Positions 9,594 through 17,732 of a stretch of 64,000 nt of DNA are shown piece after piece. The stretch is taken from contig CAIJPD010000045.1 of the NCBI GenBank assembly GCA_903822495.1, positions 121,580 to 185,579 on the forward strand, written 5' to 3'. The notes under the pieces are model-generated. The model searched no databases. It was not told where the DNA came from and worked only from the letters and a program-made list of their open reading frames with translations. A program made the translations under genes and the position numbers. Every line of letters starts with the position of its first letter. Position 1 is the first letter of the stretch. Origin of the DNA: an uncultured Chloroflexota bacterium (GTDB taxonomy: Bacteria > Chloroflexota > Limnocylindria > Limnocylindrales > CSP1-4).

Positions 9594-10477
9594 GCTTGGG
9601 CTCCCGGCTGGACGAGCTGCGCCGCCGCATCCCGGAGCGCCCGCACCGCCAGCACGCCGGCCATGTGGCGCTTGTAGTCCTGGGGCCCGTGCGGATCCGT
9701 CACGGTGTCCGCCTCGGCGGCCACGGCGGCCGCGACGACGTCCGCCACGCTGTCCAGGGCGTCCAGGGCCAGCCCGGCCAGGAGGTCATCAGTGCCCCGG
9801 ATCACCTGCGGCGCCCCGCCCAGGCAGCCCAGCACGATCCGCGCGGACTCGATCCGGCCGTCCTCACCCGAGATGAGCCGGACGGCCGCGGTCGCGGATG
9901 GCCGCTCCAACGCCTTGAACCGGCGGTAGCCAAAGGCCGTCCGCGGCCGCGGCAGCTCGACATAGATGCCAAAGAGGATCTCGCCCACCCGGATGTCGAC
10001 GTCGAAGGCGCCCGCCAGCCAGCCCTCGACCTTGGCATAGCGCGTACCCTCCGGGCCCTCCAGGCGCACCCCGGCCTCGGCCGCCACCAGGAACGCAGGC
10101 GGGTCGGCGTGCGGCTCGGCGAAGGCCAGGTTGCCGCCGATGGTGCCGGCGTTGCGCACCCGCTGGTTGGCAAGCTGCGCCTCCAGGTCCGCCAGCACGG
10201 GGAGATGGCGGCGGACGAGGGGATCGCGAGCGAGCTCGTCGTGGCGGGCGGTCGCGCCAAGCCGGAGCAGCCCCGGGCGCTCGTCCAACGAGATGCCGCC
10301 CAACTCGGGGATGCCCTTGATGTCGATCAGGTCCGACGCGCCGATGAACCCTTCGCGCAGCATCAGGACCAGCTCCGTCCCGCCGGCGTGGATGCGCGCC
10401 TCGTCGCCCAGCTCGGCCAGCAGGCCCACGGCCTCGGGCAGCGCGCGCGGGCGGTGGAGGCGGAGCGGCGGGATCAT
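9590..10477 (-). CDS. Molybdenum hydroxylase FAD-binding subunit
   Basis: A 295-residue CoxM/XdhB-type flavin subunit that transfers electrons from the iron-sulfur clusters to an acceptor. The FAD-binding motifs AGGTELVLML (near residue 31) and TIGGNLAFAEPHADPP (near residue 112) are both present, and a CO-dehydrogenase flavoprotein C-terminal domain follows. It is the first gene of the two-gene minus-strand unit, coupled by an ATGA overlap to the fused 2Fe-2S/Mo subunit. No Mo-cofactor maturation gene lies in the window. Confidence 0.88.
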   Translation of the reverse strand: MIPPLRLHRPRALPEAVGLLAELGDEARIHAGGTELVLMLREGFIGASDLIDIKGIPELGGISLDERPGLLRLGATARHDELARDPLVRRHLPVLADLEAQLANQRVRNAGTIGGNLAFAEPHADPPAFLVAAEAGVRLEGPEGTRYAKVEGWLAGAFDVDIRVGEILFGIYVELPRPRTAFGYRRFKALERPSATAAVRLISGEDGRIESARIVLGCLGGAPQVIRGTDDLLAGLALDALDSVADVVAAAVAAEADTVTDPHGPQDYKRHMAGVLAVRALRDAAAQLVQPGAQA

Positions 10478-10565
10478 GTGGCGGAGACCCTGGACACGAC
10501 GACCTCGACCTCGGTTGAGCGGCTGGGAGCGTGGCCCGCAGGCCCCTGAATCCTACCGCGCGACG

Positions 10566-10919
10566 TCACGCTCCAATCGCCCGACCGCCCGCCGCGATCA
10601 GCACCGCGACGACCAGCCCGGCGAAGAGGTTGCGCCGCCACGCGACCAGCGCCACGCACGCGGCCAGGGAGAGCCATTCCACCCCCACGTGCAGGCTCCG
10701 CGCGCCACCGGCGTCCACCGCGACCGCGATGTTGGCTGCCGCGAGCGCGGCCAGCGTCGCCGGCGCCACCAGGCGCAGGTAGGCCTGTGCGAGCGGCGAC
10801 AGGCGCTCCATGCCGGGCGCCAGGAGCGGGAGCGCCCGCCACGGGTAGGTGACCAGGCCCATGAGGATCGCGAGGCCCACCAGTTGGGTGCTCACTGCTG
10901 CGTGCTCACGGCTGCGCAC
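10566..10919 (-). CDS. AzlD-family branched-chain amino acid exporter subunit
   Basis: A 117-residue membrane protein with about four hydrophobic helices and the AzlD pattern LVTYPWRALPLL. AzlD works with the larger AzlC permease to export branched-chain amino acids or analogues. The ATG at 10919 overlaps the AzlC stop by 14 nt; a GTG at 10895 would begin nearer the first helix and is a plausible alternative start. The partner AzlC lies directly upstream. Confidence 0.75.
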   Translation of the reverse strand: MRSREHAAVSTQLVGLAILMGLVTYPWRALPLLAPGMERLSPLAQAYLRLVAPATLAALAAANIAVAVDAGGARSLHVGVEWLSLAACVALVAWRRNLFAGLVVAVLIAAGGRAIGA

Positions 10920-11589
10920 CGGCCGGCCGTGCCGGTCCGCTCGGCACGACCATGCCTACCAGCGGCCCAAGGATGCCGCCCGCCATGATCCCGGCAGGGA
11001 TGCCCCAGGCGAGCCCCGCCGCGATGCCGATCCCCGCGCCCGCCACCGCGGCGACCACTTCCTGGCGGCCCGCCAGCAGGCCAACCGCCAGCCCGGCCAT
11101 GGTCACGGGGAAGACGACGTCAAGTCCCAGCCGCGCGGGATCCGGGATTCCGCTGCCGATGAGGAAGCCGGCGGCGGTTGCCAGGTTCCAGGGGATGAAC
11201 ACGGTGAGCAGCGCAGCGCCGAAGTAGCCGGGCATGTCGCCGCGGCCCAGTCGCCGGAAGTGGGCGATCGAAAGCGCGAATGCCTCGTCGGTCAGCACGT
11301 GGGCGGCCAGGGCGCGCTCGATCCGCGGGCGGTCGCTCATCCAGGGTGCCAGGACGGCGGAGTAGAGGAGGTGCCGGGCATTGAGCAGCAGGGTCAGGAG
11401 CACGATCGCCGGCCAGCCCGCCCCGCTGGCCACGGCACCGACGGCGGCGAACTGGGATGCGCCCGCGAACAGGATGCTGCTCATGGCCGATGCCTCGATG
11501 AGCGAGTAGCCGGCCAGCCGGGCGGAAAGCCCAAAGACCAGCCCGAAGCCGATGATCGAGGCCACGATGCCGACGCCGTCGGCCGCCAT
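10906..11589 (-). CDS. AzlC-family branched-chain amino acid permease
   Basis: A 227-residue permease with the AzlC hallmarks IIGFGLVFGLSARLAGYSL, FAGASQFAAVG, LLNARHLLYS and HVLTDEAFAL. It forms the large subunit of an AzlCD exporter with the next gene. The ORF track extends to 12195, but that N-terminal part is out-of-frame sequence across the zinc-ribbon gene. The ATG at 11589 is the first credible start and gives a normal family length. No clear SD was seen, so the start is tentative. Confidence 0.75.
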   Translation of the reverse strand: MAADGVGIVASIIGFGLVFGLSARLAGYSLIEASAMSSILFAGASQFAAVGAVASGAGWPAIVLLTLLLNARHLLYSAVLAPWMSDRPRIERALAAHVLTDEAFALSIAHFRRLGRGDMPGYFGAALLTVFIPWNLATAAGFLIGSGIPDPARLGLDVVFPVTMAGLAVGLLAGRQEVVAAVAGAGIGIAAGLAWGIPAGIMAGGILGPLVGMVVPSGPARPAGAQP

Positions 11590-11657
11590 CCGCCGGCGGG
11601 ACGCGGCCAGCGCCGCCCGGTCTGCGCCAGTGCTCCCGGACGCGCCCGCGGGCGCGC

Positions 11658-11930
11658 TCAGCGGAGGAACGTCTTCGCGCACGTCCCGTCGCAGATGACG
11701 AAGAGGGCGTGCTTCTCGCGTGCGTAGCCGGCCACGTGGAGGAGTCCCGCGCAGCCCTTCGTGGGGCACTTCCAGGTCCACGACCGGTCCGCGTGGTCCA
11801 GCGGGCTGGTCTCGGCCGCCAGGGTAGCGTCCAGGCCCGGTCGCGCCGCGATGAGATCGGCGACACGGGCGGCGCGCCCGGCCTCGGTCTCGCTGCTGTA
11901 GGGGTAGCTCTGGGAGACGTTCGACGACAC
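11658..11930 (-). CDS. Small CxxxxC...CxxxC protein, unknown
   Basis: A 90-residue soluble protein with a GTG start and a CGGAG motif about 7 nt upstream. Its C-terminal half has four cysteines (CPTKGC then CDGTC), consistent with a small metal-binding ribbon; the N-terminal half (RAARVADLIAARPGLDATLAAE) looks helical. I do not recognise the family. It lies upstream of azlC on the same strand with 68 bp between, and could be co-transcribed. Confidence 0.5.
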   Translation of the reverse strand: MSSNVSQSYPYSSETEAGRAARVADLIAARPGLDATLAAETSPLDHADRSWTWKCPTKGCAGLLHVAGYAREKHALFVICDGTCAKTFLR

Positions 11931-12049
11931 GGCTGGGCTCCGGGATGCTGGTCACATGGTGGGCGCTGGTGGCGCTGCGCGCGGCGTCACGAGTATGCCA
12001 TGCCGATTCGGGCGGCCGCCCCATCCAGGCGGCCGAGTGGCGTTGTCCG

Positions 12050-13354
12050 CTACGACGCCGTCGAGGCGTCTCCGTCGTCCAGGCCGATGTGGGCCGGCGC
12101 CTCGGGCCCGCCGACGTACTGCTCCTGCCCGCGTAGCCGGAAGAGCGGGACCAGGGCCACCGCGAGGAGCAGCAGCGTTCCGCTGAACAGGCCATCGATG
12201 CCAGCCCACTGCGCGAAGTAGCCGCCCAGGAGGCTGCCGCCGATCTGGCCGATTGCCAGGAAGACCGAGTACAGCCCCATGATCGCGCCGCGATCCGCCG
12301 GGAACCGTTCCGAGACGTCGGCCAGCAGGCCGACCGCGGCGGGTGTCGCGCCGGCCAGGACGAACAGGCCCCCCGCGATCACCACCCCGGCGAGCCATGG
12401 AACCACGGCCGGCAGGGCCTCGCCGTGGTTGACGAAGAGGCCTGCCGCCACGGCCGCGCCGCCACCCAGGATCCCGTACAGGATGATGGTGGTCCGGCGG
12501 AACCGCTTGAACCGGCCGCCCCAGTAGAAGAGGCCGGCCGCGAACACGATCGCGATGACGACCAGCGCCCCCGTGATCTCGAACGTCGAGAAGCCCCGCA
12601 TCAGGACCTGCTCCGGGAAGTCGGGGTTCCGCTTCGCAAAGGCGAACAGGGACTGGCTGAACCACAGCCCGATGGAGGCGTTGATCGCGATCCAGGTGGG
12701 CGCGAGGAGCCAGATGTGCGACGACCGCAGCAACTCCGCGTAGCGGGCCAGGGTGACGTGCGGTCGAGCCCGCTCGAGCGCCTCCTCCGGCGGCTCCTTG
12801 ACGCCCAGCCGGTAGATGGCGAAGGAGGCGCCGTAGATCAGCGCGTTCATGAAGAAGGCCGCCGGTCCCACGATCGCGAACAGGCTGGGCGCCACGATGA
12901 ACCCGGCGCCGAGGCCGGCCAGCGTCGCGCCCTCGAACCGGGCCGCGGCCCGGCCCCGCAGGGCCTCGTTGCCGGCCGTGGCCATCGCGATGTAGCCCAG
13001 GATCGCCGGCACGCTCGCCGCGGTCGAGGCGCCCTCCAGCAGCCGCGTGGCGCCGAGGATCACGGTGTTGGTGGAGAGCCCGGTCAGCACCACCGCCACC
13101 CCGCCGAAGATCGGGCCCCAGAGCATCAGGCGATGGTGCCCGAACCGGTCGCCCAGGATGCCGAAGAAGGGCGACAGCCCCAGCTCCGCCAGGTAGAACA
13201 GCGCGGCGTAGATCCCGATGAGGACGGAATCGACCGTCGGACCCCCCAGCTCGTCGAGGCGGCGCAGGTAGAAGACGAGCATCGCGCCGGTCAGTCCGGT
13301 GCTGAACCGGAGGGTGAACGTGCCGAGCATGACGGCCCGGAGGGATCGGTCCAT
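12050..13354 (-). CDS. MFS transporter
   Basis: A 434-residue major facilitator protein with about 12 hydrophobic helices. The loop 2-3 motif GILGDRFGHHRLMLWGP lies near residue 73, and a long central loop follows helix 6 (VKEPPEEALERARPH). No substrate signature was recognised; a drug- or metabolite-efflux carrier is most likely. The 548-residue ORF in the track is trimmed to the ATG at 13354, where membrane sequence begins. The gene diverges from degV across 127 bp that should hold both promoters. Confidence 0.75.
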   Translation of the reverse strand: MDRSLRAVMLGTFTLRFSTGLTGAMLVFYLRRLDELGGPTVDSVLIGIYAALFYLAELGLSPFFGILGDRFGHHRLMLWGPIFGGVAVVLTGLSTNTVILGATRLLEGASTAASVPAILGYIAMATAGNEALRGRAAARFEGATLAGLGAGFIVAPSLFAIVGPAAFFMNALIYGASFAIYRLGVKEPPEEALERARPHVTLARYAELLRSSHIWLLAPTWIAINASIGLWFSQSLFAFAKRNPDFPEQVLMRGFSTFEITGALVVIAIVFAAGLFYWGGRFKRFRRTTIILYGILGGGAAVAAGLFVNHGEALPAVVPWLAGVVIAGGLFVLAGATPAAVGLLADVSERFPADRGAIMGLYSVFLAIGQIGGSLLGGYFAQWAGIDGLFSGTLLLLAVALVPLFRLRGQEQYVGGPEAPAHIGLDDGDASTAS

Positions 13355-13481
13355 GACGTCGAAGGGTATCGGGTCCCGGGCCCGCTGGCCCGTGAATCTG
13401 AAAACACGAGCACCGGGGCGGCGGCGCTCCGTATCATCTGGCCATCCGGAGCCCACCCCGGACACTGGAGGGTTCGAAGTC

Positions 13482-14336
13482 GTGAGCCGCATCGCGATCA
13501 TCACCGACTCCGCGTCGGACCTGTCCGTCGAGCGGGCCGCCGCCGCGGGCATCGTCGTCGTCCCCCTGATCGTCAGCTTCGGCCCGCTGAGCTTCAAGGC
13601 CGGGACCGAGCTGCCCACGCCCGCGTTCTGGGACCGGATGCTGGCATCCGACGCGCCGTTCCCCACCACGGCCGCGTGCAGCCCCGGTGACTTCAAGGCG
13701 GCCTACGAGCGCTGCTTCGCCGAGGGCGCCGACGCCGTCATCTCCATCCACGTCGCCCACACGCTGTCCGGCACCATCAAGAGCGCCTCGGTCGCCCGCG
13801 GGCTGCTCCCGGAGCGGGAGATCCACATCGTGGACTCGATGTCCGTCTCCATGGCCGAGGGCATCCTGTGCGAGCTGGCGGCCCGCCTCGCGGCCGAGGG
13901 TACATCGGCCCCCGAGATCGTCGCGACCCTCAGGGACCGGATCGAGGACATCAAGGTGATGGTCGTCCTCGACACGCTCGAGTACCTCAAGAAGGGCGGC
14001 CGGATCAGCGGCACCCAGGCGGCCATCGGGACACTCCTCTCCGTCAAGCCGATCATCGAGATCCGCGACGGCCTGGTCGAGACGGTGGAGAAGGTGCGCA
14101 CCAAGGGGAAGGCCCGCGAGCGCGTGATGGAACTGCTCTGTGACCGCCCGATGGAGCAGGTGACCTTCCTGCACACCGTCTCCCCCGAGATCGAGGCGTT
14201 CCGCGACGAGTTCGTCAAGCGGATCCCGGGCGGGATCGCGCCCGAGAAGGTCTCGATCGAGCTCGTGGGGCCATCGGTCGGGCCGCACCTGGGCCCGGGC
14301 GCGGTGGGTGCCGTCATCCTGTACGCCCGGAGCTGA
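13482..14336 (+). CDS. DegV family fatty-acid-binding protein
   Basis: A 284-residue EDD-fold protein. IAIITDSASDLS at the N-terminus, TTAACSPGDF near residue 65, HVAHTLSGT and the later LDTLEYLKKGGRIS and LLSVKPI are characteristic of DegV proteins, which bind acyl chains and in some bacteria present fatty acids to a fatty-acid kinase. The GTG at 13482 is chosen because GGAGGG lies about 10 nt upstream; the longer ORF from 13299 runs into the divergent promoter region. No partner FakA gene is adjacent. Confidence 0.88.
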   Translation: MSRIAIITDSASDLSVERAAAAGIVVVPLIVSFGPLSFKAGTELPTPAFWDRMLASDAPFPTTAACSPGDFKAAYERCFAEGADAVISIHVAHTLSGTIKSASVARGLLPEREIHIVDSMSVSMAEGILCELAARLAAEGTSAPEIVATLRDRIEDIKVMVVLDTLEYLKKGGRISGTQAAIGTLLSVKPIIEIRDGLVETVEKVRTKGKARERVMELLCDRPMEQVTFLHTVSPEIEAFRDEFVKRIPGGIAPEKVSIELVGPSVGPHLGPGAVGAVILYARS

Positions 14337-14407
14337 CCCCTCCGCCCGGCCGCGCGCCGGGTTGCGCCCCGGTTGCGGCAAGGTTGTCATTCGGTACCGA
14401 TGGCCCA

Positions 14408-14435
14408 TTGGCAGTGCGGGCTCCGGGGATATACT
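14408..14435 (+). promoter_or_regulatory. Sigma-70-type promoter for glutamate dehydrogenase
   Basis: TTGGCA, a 16-nt spacer and TATACT. Transcription would start near 14442, leaving a roughly 120-nt leader before the ATG at 14563. The leader has no recognised riboswitch. Confidence 0.65.
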
Positions 14436-14562
14436 CGGCGCCAATGAACGCGGTCCACGTCCCTGCAGACGGCCGCGGCCACCCCACGGCCGCGCGGGTC
14501 GCGGCCCCCTGCCGCGGCCGCCCACGCGCCGCGGTCCAGCCGACACGGAGGTCGTCCGTTCC

Positions 14563-15828
14563 ATGACAACCGAGCACGCCGCGCGCCGCGTCGATTCCTG
14601 GCAGGTCGCCCAGCACCAGTTCGATATCGCGGCGGAGCGGCTCCACCTCGATCAGGCCCTGCGCGTGATCCTGCGCCAGACGCAGCGCGAGCTGACCGTC
14701 CACTTCCCGGTGAAGATGGACGATGGCACGGTCCGGATGTTCACGGGCTACCGGATCCAGCACAACCTGGGCCGCGGTCCCTCCAAGGGCGGCATCCGCT
14801 ACCACCAGGACGTGTCCCTCAACGAGGTCCGCGCCCTGGCCATGTGGATGACCTGGAAGTGCGCCGTGGTGGGCATCCCGTTCGGCGGCGGCAAGGGCGG
14901 CGTGATCGTCGATCCCAAGCGCCTCTCAAAGCGGGAACTGGAGGGCCTGACCCGCCGGTTCACCTCGGAGATCTCGGTCCTCATCGGGCCGGAGCGCGAC
15001 ATCCCCGCGCCGGACGTCAACACCAATCCCCAGATCATGGCCTGGATGATGGACACCTACTCCATGCACGCGGGCTACACCGTCCCGGGCGTGGTGACCG
15101 GCAAGCCGCTCTCGCTGGGCGGTTCCGAGGGTCGCAACGAGGCCACCGGCCGGGGCGTGGTGTTCTGCATCGTCGAGGCGGCGAAGAAGATCGGGCTGGA
15201 CCTGCCGGGCGCGCGCGTCGCCATCCAGGGCTTTGGCAACGTGGGCGGTACCGCGGCGAAGTTTGTCGTCGAGCAGGGCGCGCGCCTGATCGCCGTCTCC
15301 GACGCGCGCGGCGGCGTCCACAACGACGAGGGGCTCGACGTCAGCCGACTCCAGAGCTGGTACCAGGAGCACGGGACCGTCGCCGGCTTCCCGGCCGGGA
15401 CCTCCATCGACAACGCCCAGCTGCTCGCGATGGAGTGCGAGATCCTCATCCCCGCCGCCATGGAGAGCCAGATCACCGCCGAGAACGTCGGGAACGTCAA
15501 GGCCAGGATCGTGGCCGAGGGCGCCAACGGCCCATGCACGCCGGACGCCGACGCGGAGTTCGCGCGGCGAGGGATCTTCGTCATCCCCGACATCCTGTGC
15601 AACGCCGGCGGCGTGACGGTCTCCTACTTCGAGTGGGTCCAGGACCTCAACCGCGACCACTGGACCGAGGCGAACGTCAACGCCAAGCTCCGCGAGATCA
15701 TGGTCCGCTCGTTCAACGAAGTCATGACGATCGCCGACCACGAGCAATGCGACAACCGGATGGCCGCCTACCTCCTGGCGGTCGAACGGGTCGCCGACGC
15801 CACCGCGATTCGCGGCCTCTACCCGTAG
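14563..15828 (+). CDS. gdhA: Glu/Leu/Phe/Val dehydrogenase (glutamate dehydrogenase)
   Basis: A 421-residue NAD(P)-dependent enzyme interconverting glutamate and 2-oxoglutarate plus ammonia. Visible motifs are GPSKGGIRYH, the catalytic-lysine region PFGGGKGGVIVDP, the hexameric GDH signature and PAPDVNTNPQIMAWMMDTYS in the N-terminal domain; VAIQGFGNVGG begins the dinucleotide domain near residue 220. The length matches the small hexameric class. The ATG at 14563 has GGAGG 11 nt upstream; the ORF track start at 14308 lies inside degV. Coenzyme preference is not assigned. Confidence 0.92.
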   Translation: MTTEHAARRVDSWQVAQHQFDIAAERLHLDQALRVILRQTQRELTVHFPVKMDDGTVRMFTGYRIQHNLGRGPSKGGIRYHQDVSLNEVRALAMWMTWKCAVVGIPFGGGKGGVIVDPKRLSKRELEGLTRRFTSEISVLIGPERDIPAPDVNTNPQIMAWMMDTYSMHAGYTVPGVVTGKPLSLGGSEGRNEATGRGVVFCIVEAAKKIGLDLPGARVAIQGFGNVGGTAAKFVVEQGARLIAVSDARGGVHNDEGLDVSRLQSWYQEHGTVAGFPAGTSIDNAQLLAMECEILIPAAMESQITAENVGNVKARIVAEGANGPCTPDADAEFARRGIFVIPDILCNAGGVTVSYFEWVQDLNRDHWTEANVNAKLREIMVRSFNEVMTIADHEQCDNRMAAYLLAVERVADATAIRGLYP

Positions 15829-15904
15829 CCCGCCCGCGTGGCGTAGCCGGCCCCCGGGCGCCGATCCCGGCGCCCCGCGGTGCCGTTGGGGGCTGGGCGG
15901 GTGC

Positions 15905-15910
15905 TACCAT
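15905..15910 (+). promoter_or_regulatory. -10 element placed for a leaderless transcript
   Basis: TACCAT lies 7 nt upstream of the ATG at 15918, and no SD is present. Transcription from it would begin at or next to the start codon. Confidence 0.4.
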
Positions 15911-15917
15911 CGCCAAC

Positions 15918-16523
15918 ATGCTTGATCACGAAGAGAAGTTCCTGTTCAAGGAGGAGATCCTCCACCTCGCCAATGCCGTGGCCGAGGCGGGCGTGCTGGA
16001 CAACGTCGAGGACCTCCTCACCGACGTGATCACCAGCCCCCGGTTCGATTCGGAGGTCTTCACGCTGGAGCGCAGCCTGCAGGTCATGCTGGGCCCGCGC
16101 GCCGGGACCACGCTGGTCGGCCTGCTCACGGTGGCCCCCGAGGTCTTCGATGAGGTCGCCGAGGTCCGAATCCCGTCCGAGCTGCACGAGCGCCTGGTCG
16201 CCTGGCGGGCCCGGTTCGGCCTTGCCATCGACAACGCCCTGAACTTCCTCAACAACCCCGACGGCATCCAGGGCCACAACTTCGCGACCCAGATCGCGCA
16301 CGTCGAGGATCGCCGCGTCCTCCAGGGCAGGCTGACCCTGGTTCGCTACAACAACGAGCCGCAGTTCTTCGTCGCGGACGCCAGCGTCTTCATGGGGCTG
16401 GTCACCGACGTCATGGAGCGCCTCGGTCCCTACCTGGAGCCGGACTCCATCGACCCCGAGACCATCACGCGGCTCCGCGATGGCGTGAACCTGATCGAGC
16501 GCAAGACCACCTCACGCGGCTGA
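15918..16523 (+). CDS. Unrecognised conserved-looking protein
   Basis: A 201-residue soluble protein with no membrane segment. It is rich in acidic and hydrophobic residues, begins MLDHEEKFLFKEEILHLANAV and looks mainly helical. The base composition and third-position GC match its neighbours, and the frame is closed by a clean TGA, so it is likely real. I do not recognise a family or catalytic motif. It follows glutamate dehydrogenase and precedes the DRTGG P-loop gene by 93 bp, all on the plus strand. The ORF begins far upstream in the track, but the ATG at 15918 is chosen because a -10-like TACCAT ends 7 nt before it. Confidence 0.65.
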   Translation: MLDHEEKFLFKEEILHLANAVAEAGVLDNVEDLLTDVITSPRFDSEVFTLERSLQVMLGPRAGTTLVGLLTVAPEVFDEVAEVRIPSELHERLVAWRARFGLAIDNALNFLNNPDGIQGHNFATQIAHVEDRRVLQGRLTLVRYNNEPQFFVADASVFMGLVTDVMERLGPYLEPDSIDPETITRLRDGVNLIERKTTSRG

Positions 16524-16616
16524 TCCGCGCGAGGCGGCGCCCGGCCATGCGCCGGCCCACCACTCCGCGCCGCGTTCCCGGCGCGGGCAGGCCCCCATCC
16601 CGAGGCTGAACCCTCC

Positions 16617-17732
16617 ATGCGCCAGATCTACCTCGCCGCCACCGGCCAGAACCGCGGCAAGACCACGGCTTCCCTCGGTCTCCTGGACGGGTTCATCAAG
16701 CGCGGCCTGCGCACCGGCTTCACCAAGCCGGTCGGCCAGCGGACCGTCATCGACGATGGGCAGCCGGCGGATGAGGATGCCGTCCTCATGCGCGAGGCGT
16801 TCAATCTGCCCGAGCCGTACACCCTGATGAGCCCCGTCCACATCCCGCGCGGCTTCACGCGGTCCTTCATCAACGGCGGCGTCGTCGAGGACCTCCCGGC
16901 CCGGATCACCGCCGCGCACCGCGGCTACGCCGAGCACGATCTCCTGCTCGTCGAGGGGACCGGCCATGCCGGCGTGGGGTCGGTGATCAACCTGTCGAAC
17001 GCCGCCGTCGCGAAGCTGCTGGGGACACCGGCCATCATCATCAGCGAGGGCGGCATCGGTCGGCCCATCGACGAGATCGTGCTCAACGCCGCGCTGTTCG
17101 CCGCCCACGGCGTCCCGGTGGCCGGTGCGATCGTGAACAAGGTCGACGCCGCCGCGGAGCCCGCCCTCACGCGGACGATCGAGCGCGGCCTGGCGATCCA
17201 CGGGATCCGGCTGCTGGGGACGCTGCCGCGCCGGCCGATCCTCTCCAACCCCACCCTCGAGATGATCCTCGAGGGGGTGCACGGCAACCTCATCCACCCC
17301 GGCCCAAACCTCGACCTGGTGATCGGCGGGGTCTCCATCGGCGCGATGGAGCCGCAGCACATGCTCCAGCACATCGGCGCCGGGAGCCTCGTGATCGTGC
17401 CGGGCGACCGGGAGGACGTGATCAGCACGATCGCGCTGGCGCACGGCGCCGCCGGTGGTGCCGAGGCGGCGGGGGAGCGCAAGGCCGTGGGCCTGGTCCT
17501 GACCGGCGGCTACATCCCCCGCCAGGCGGTCCTCGACCAGGTCCGGCGGGCGGACCTGTTCGCGGCGCTGGTCGCCGACGACACCTACTCCGTCGCCTCG
17601 CAGGTCCACGACCTGCTGGTCAAGACGCACGCCGGCGACAAGGAGAAGATCGAGATGATCAAGGCCCTCGTCGCCGACCACCTGGACATCGACAGGGTGC
17701 TCGAGGTTGCGACCGAGGCCCGGTTCGACTAG
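16617..17732 (+). CDS. P-loop (BioD/CobB-like) protein with DRTGG domain
   Basis: A 371-residue protein. The N-terminal domain has a modified P-loop, ATGQNRGKTTAS, at residues 8-19, then LLLVEGTGHAG and AIVNKVD, as in dethiobiotin synthetase/cobyrinate synthase-like NTPases. The C-terminal third (AVGLVLTGGYIP onward) matches the DRTGG domain found in regulatory and phosphotransacetylase-associated proteins. The function is not established; the domain pair resembles the N-terminal part of some long phosphotransacetylases, but no Pta catalytic domain is present. Its TAG stop is shared head-on with the stop of panC. Confidence 0.72.
   Translation: MRQIYLAATGQNRGKTTASLGLLDGFIKRGLRTGFTKPVGQRTVIDDGQPADEDAVLMREAFNLPEPYTLMSPVHIPRGFTRSFINGGVVEDLPARITAAHRGYAEHDLLLVEGTGHAGVGSVINLSNAAVAKLLGTPAIIISEGGIGRPIDEIVLNAALFAAHGVPVAGAIVNKVDAAAEPALTRTIERGLAIHGIRLLGTLPRRPILSNPTLEMILEGVHGNLIHPGPNLDLVIGGVSIGAMEPQHMLQHIGAGSLVIVPGDREDVISTIALAHGAAGGAEAAGERKAVGLVLTGGYIPRQAVLDQVRRADLFAALVADDTYSVASQVHDLLVKTHAGDKEKIEMIKALVADHLDIDRVLEVATEARFD

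Noticed and set aside
6756-10477. Form I CO dehydrogenase (coxSML)
   Set aside because: The Mo subunit has AYRGFG rather than the AYxCSFR loop, and the small and large subunits are fused; the family fits but not CO specificity.
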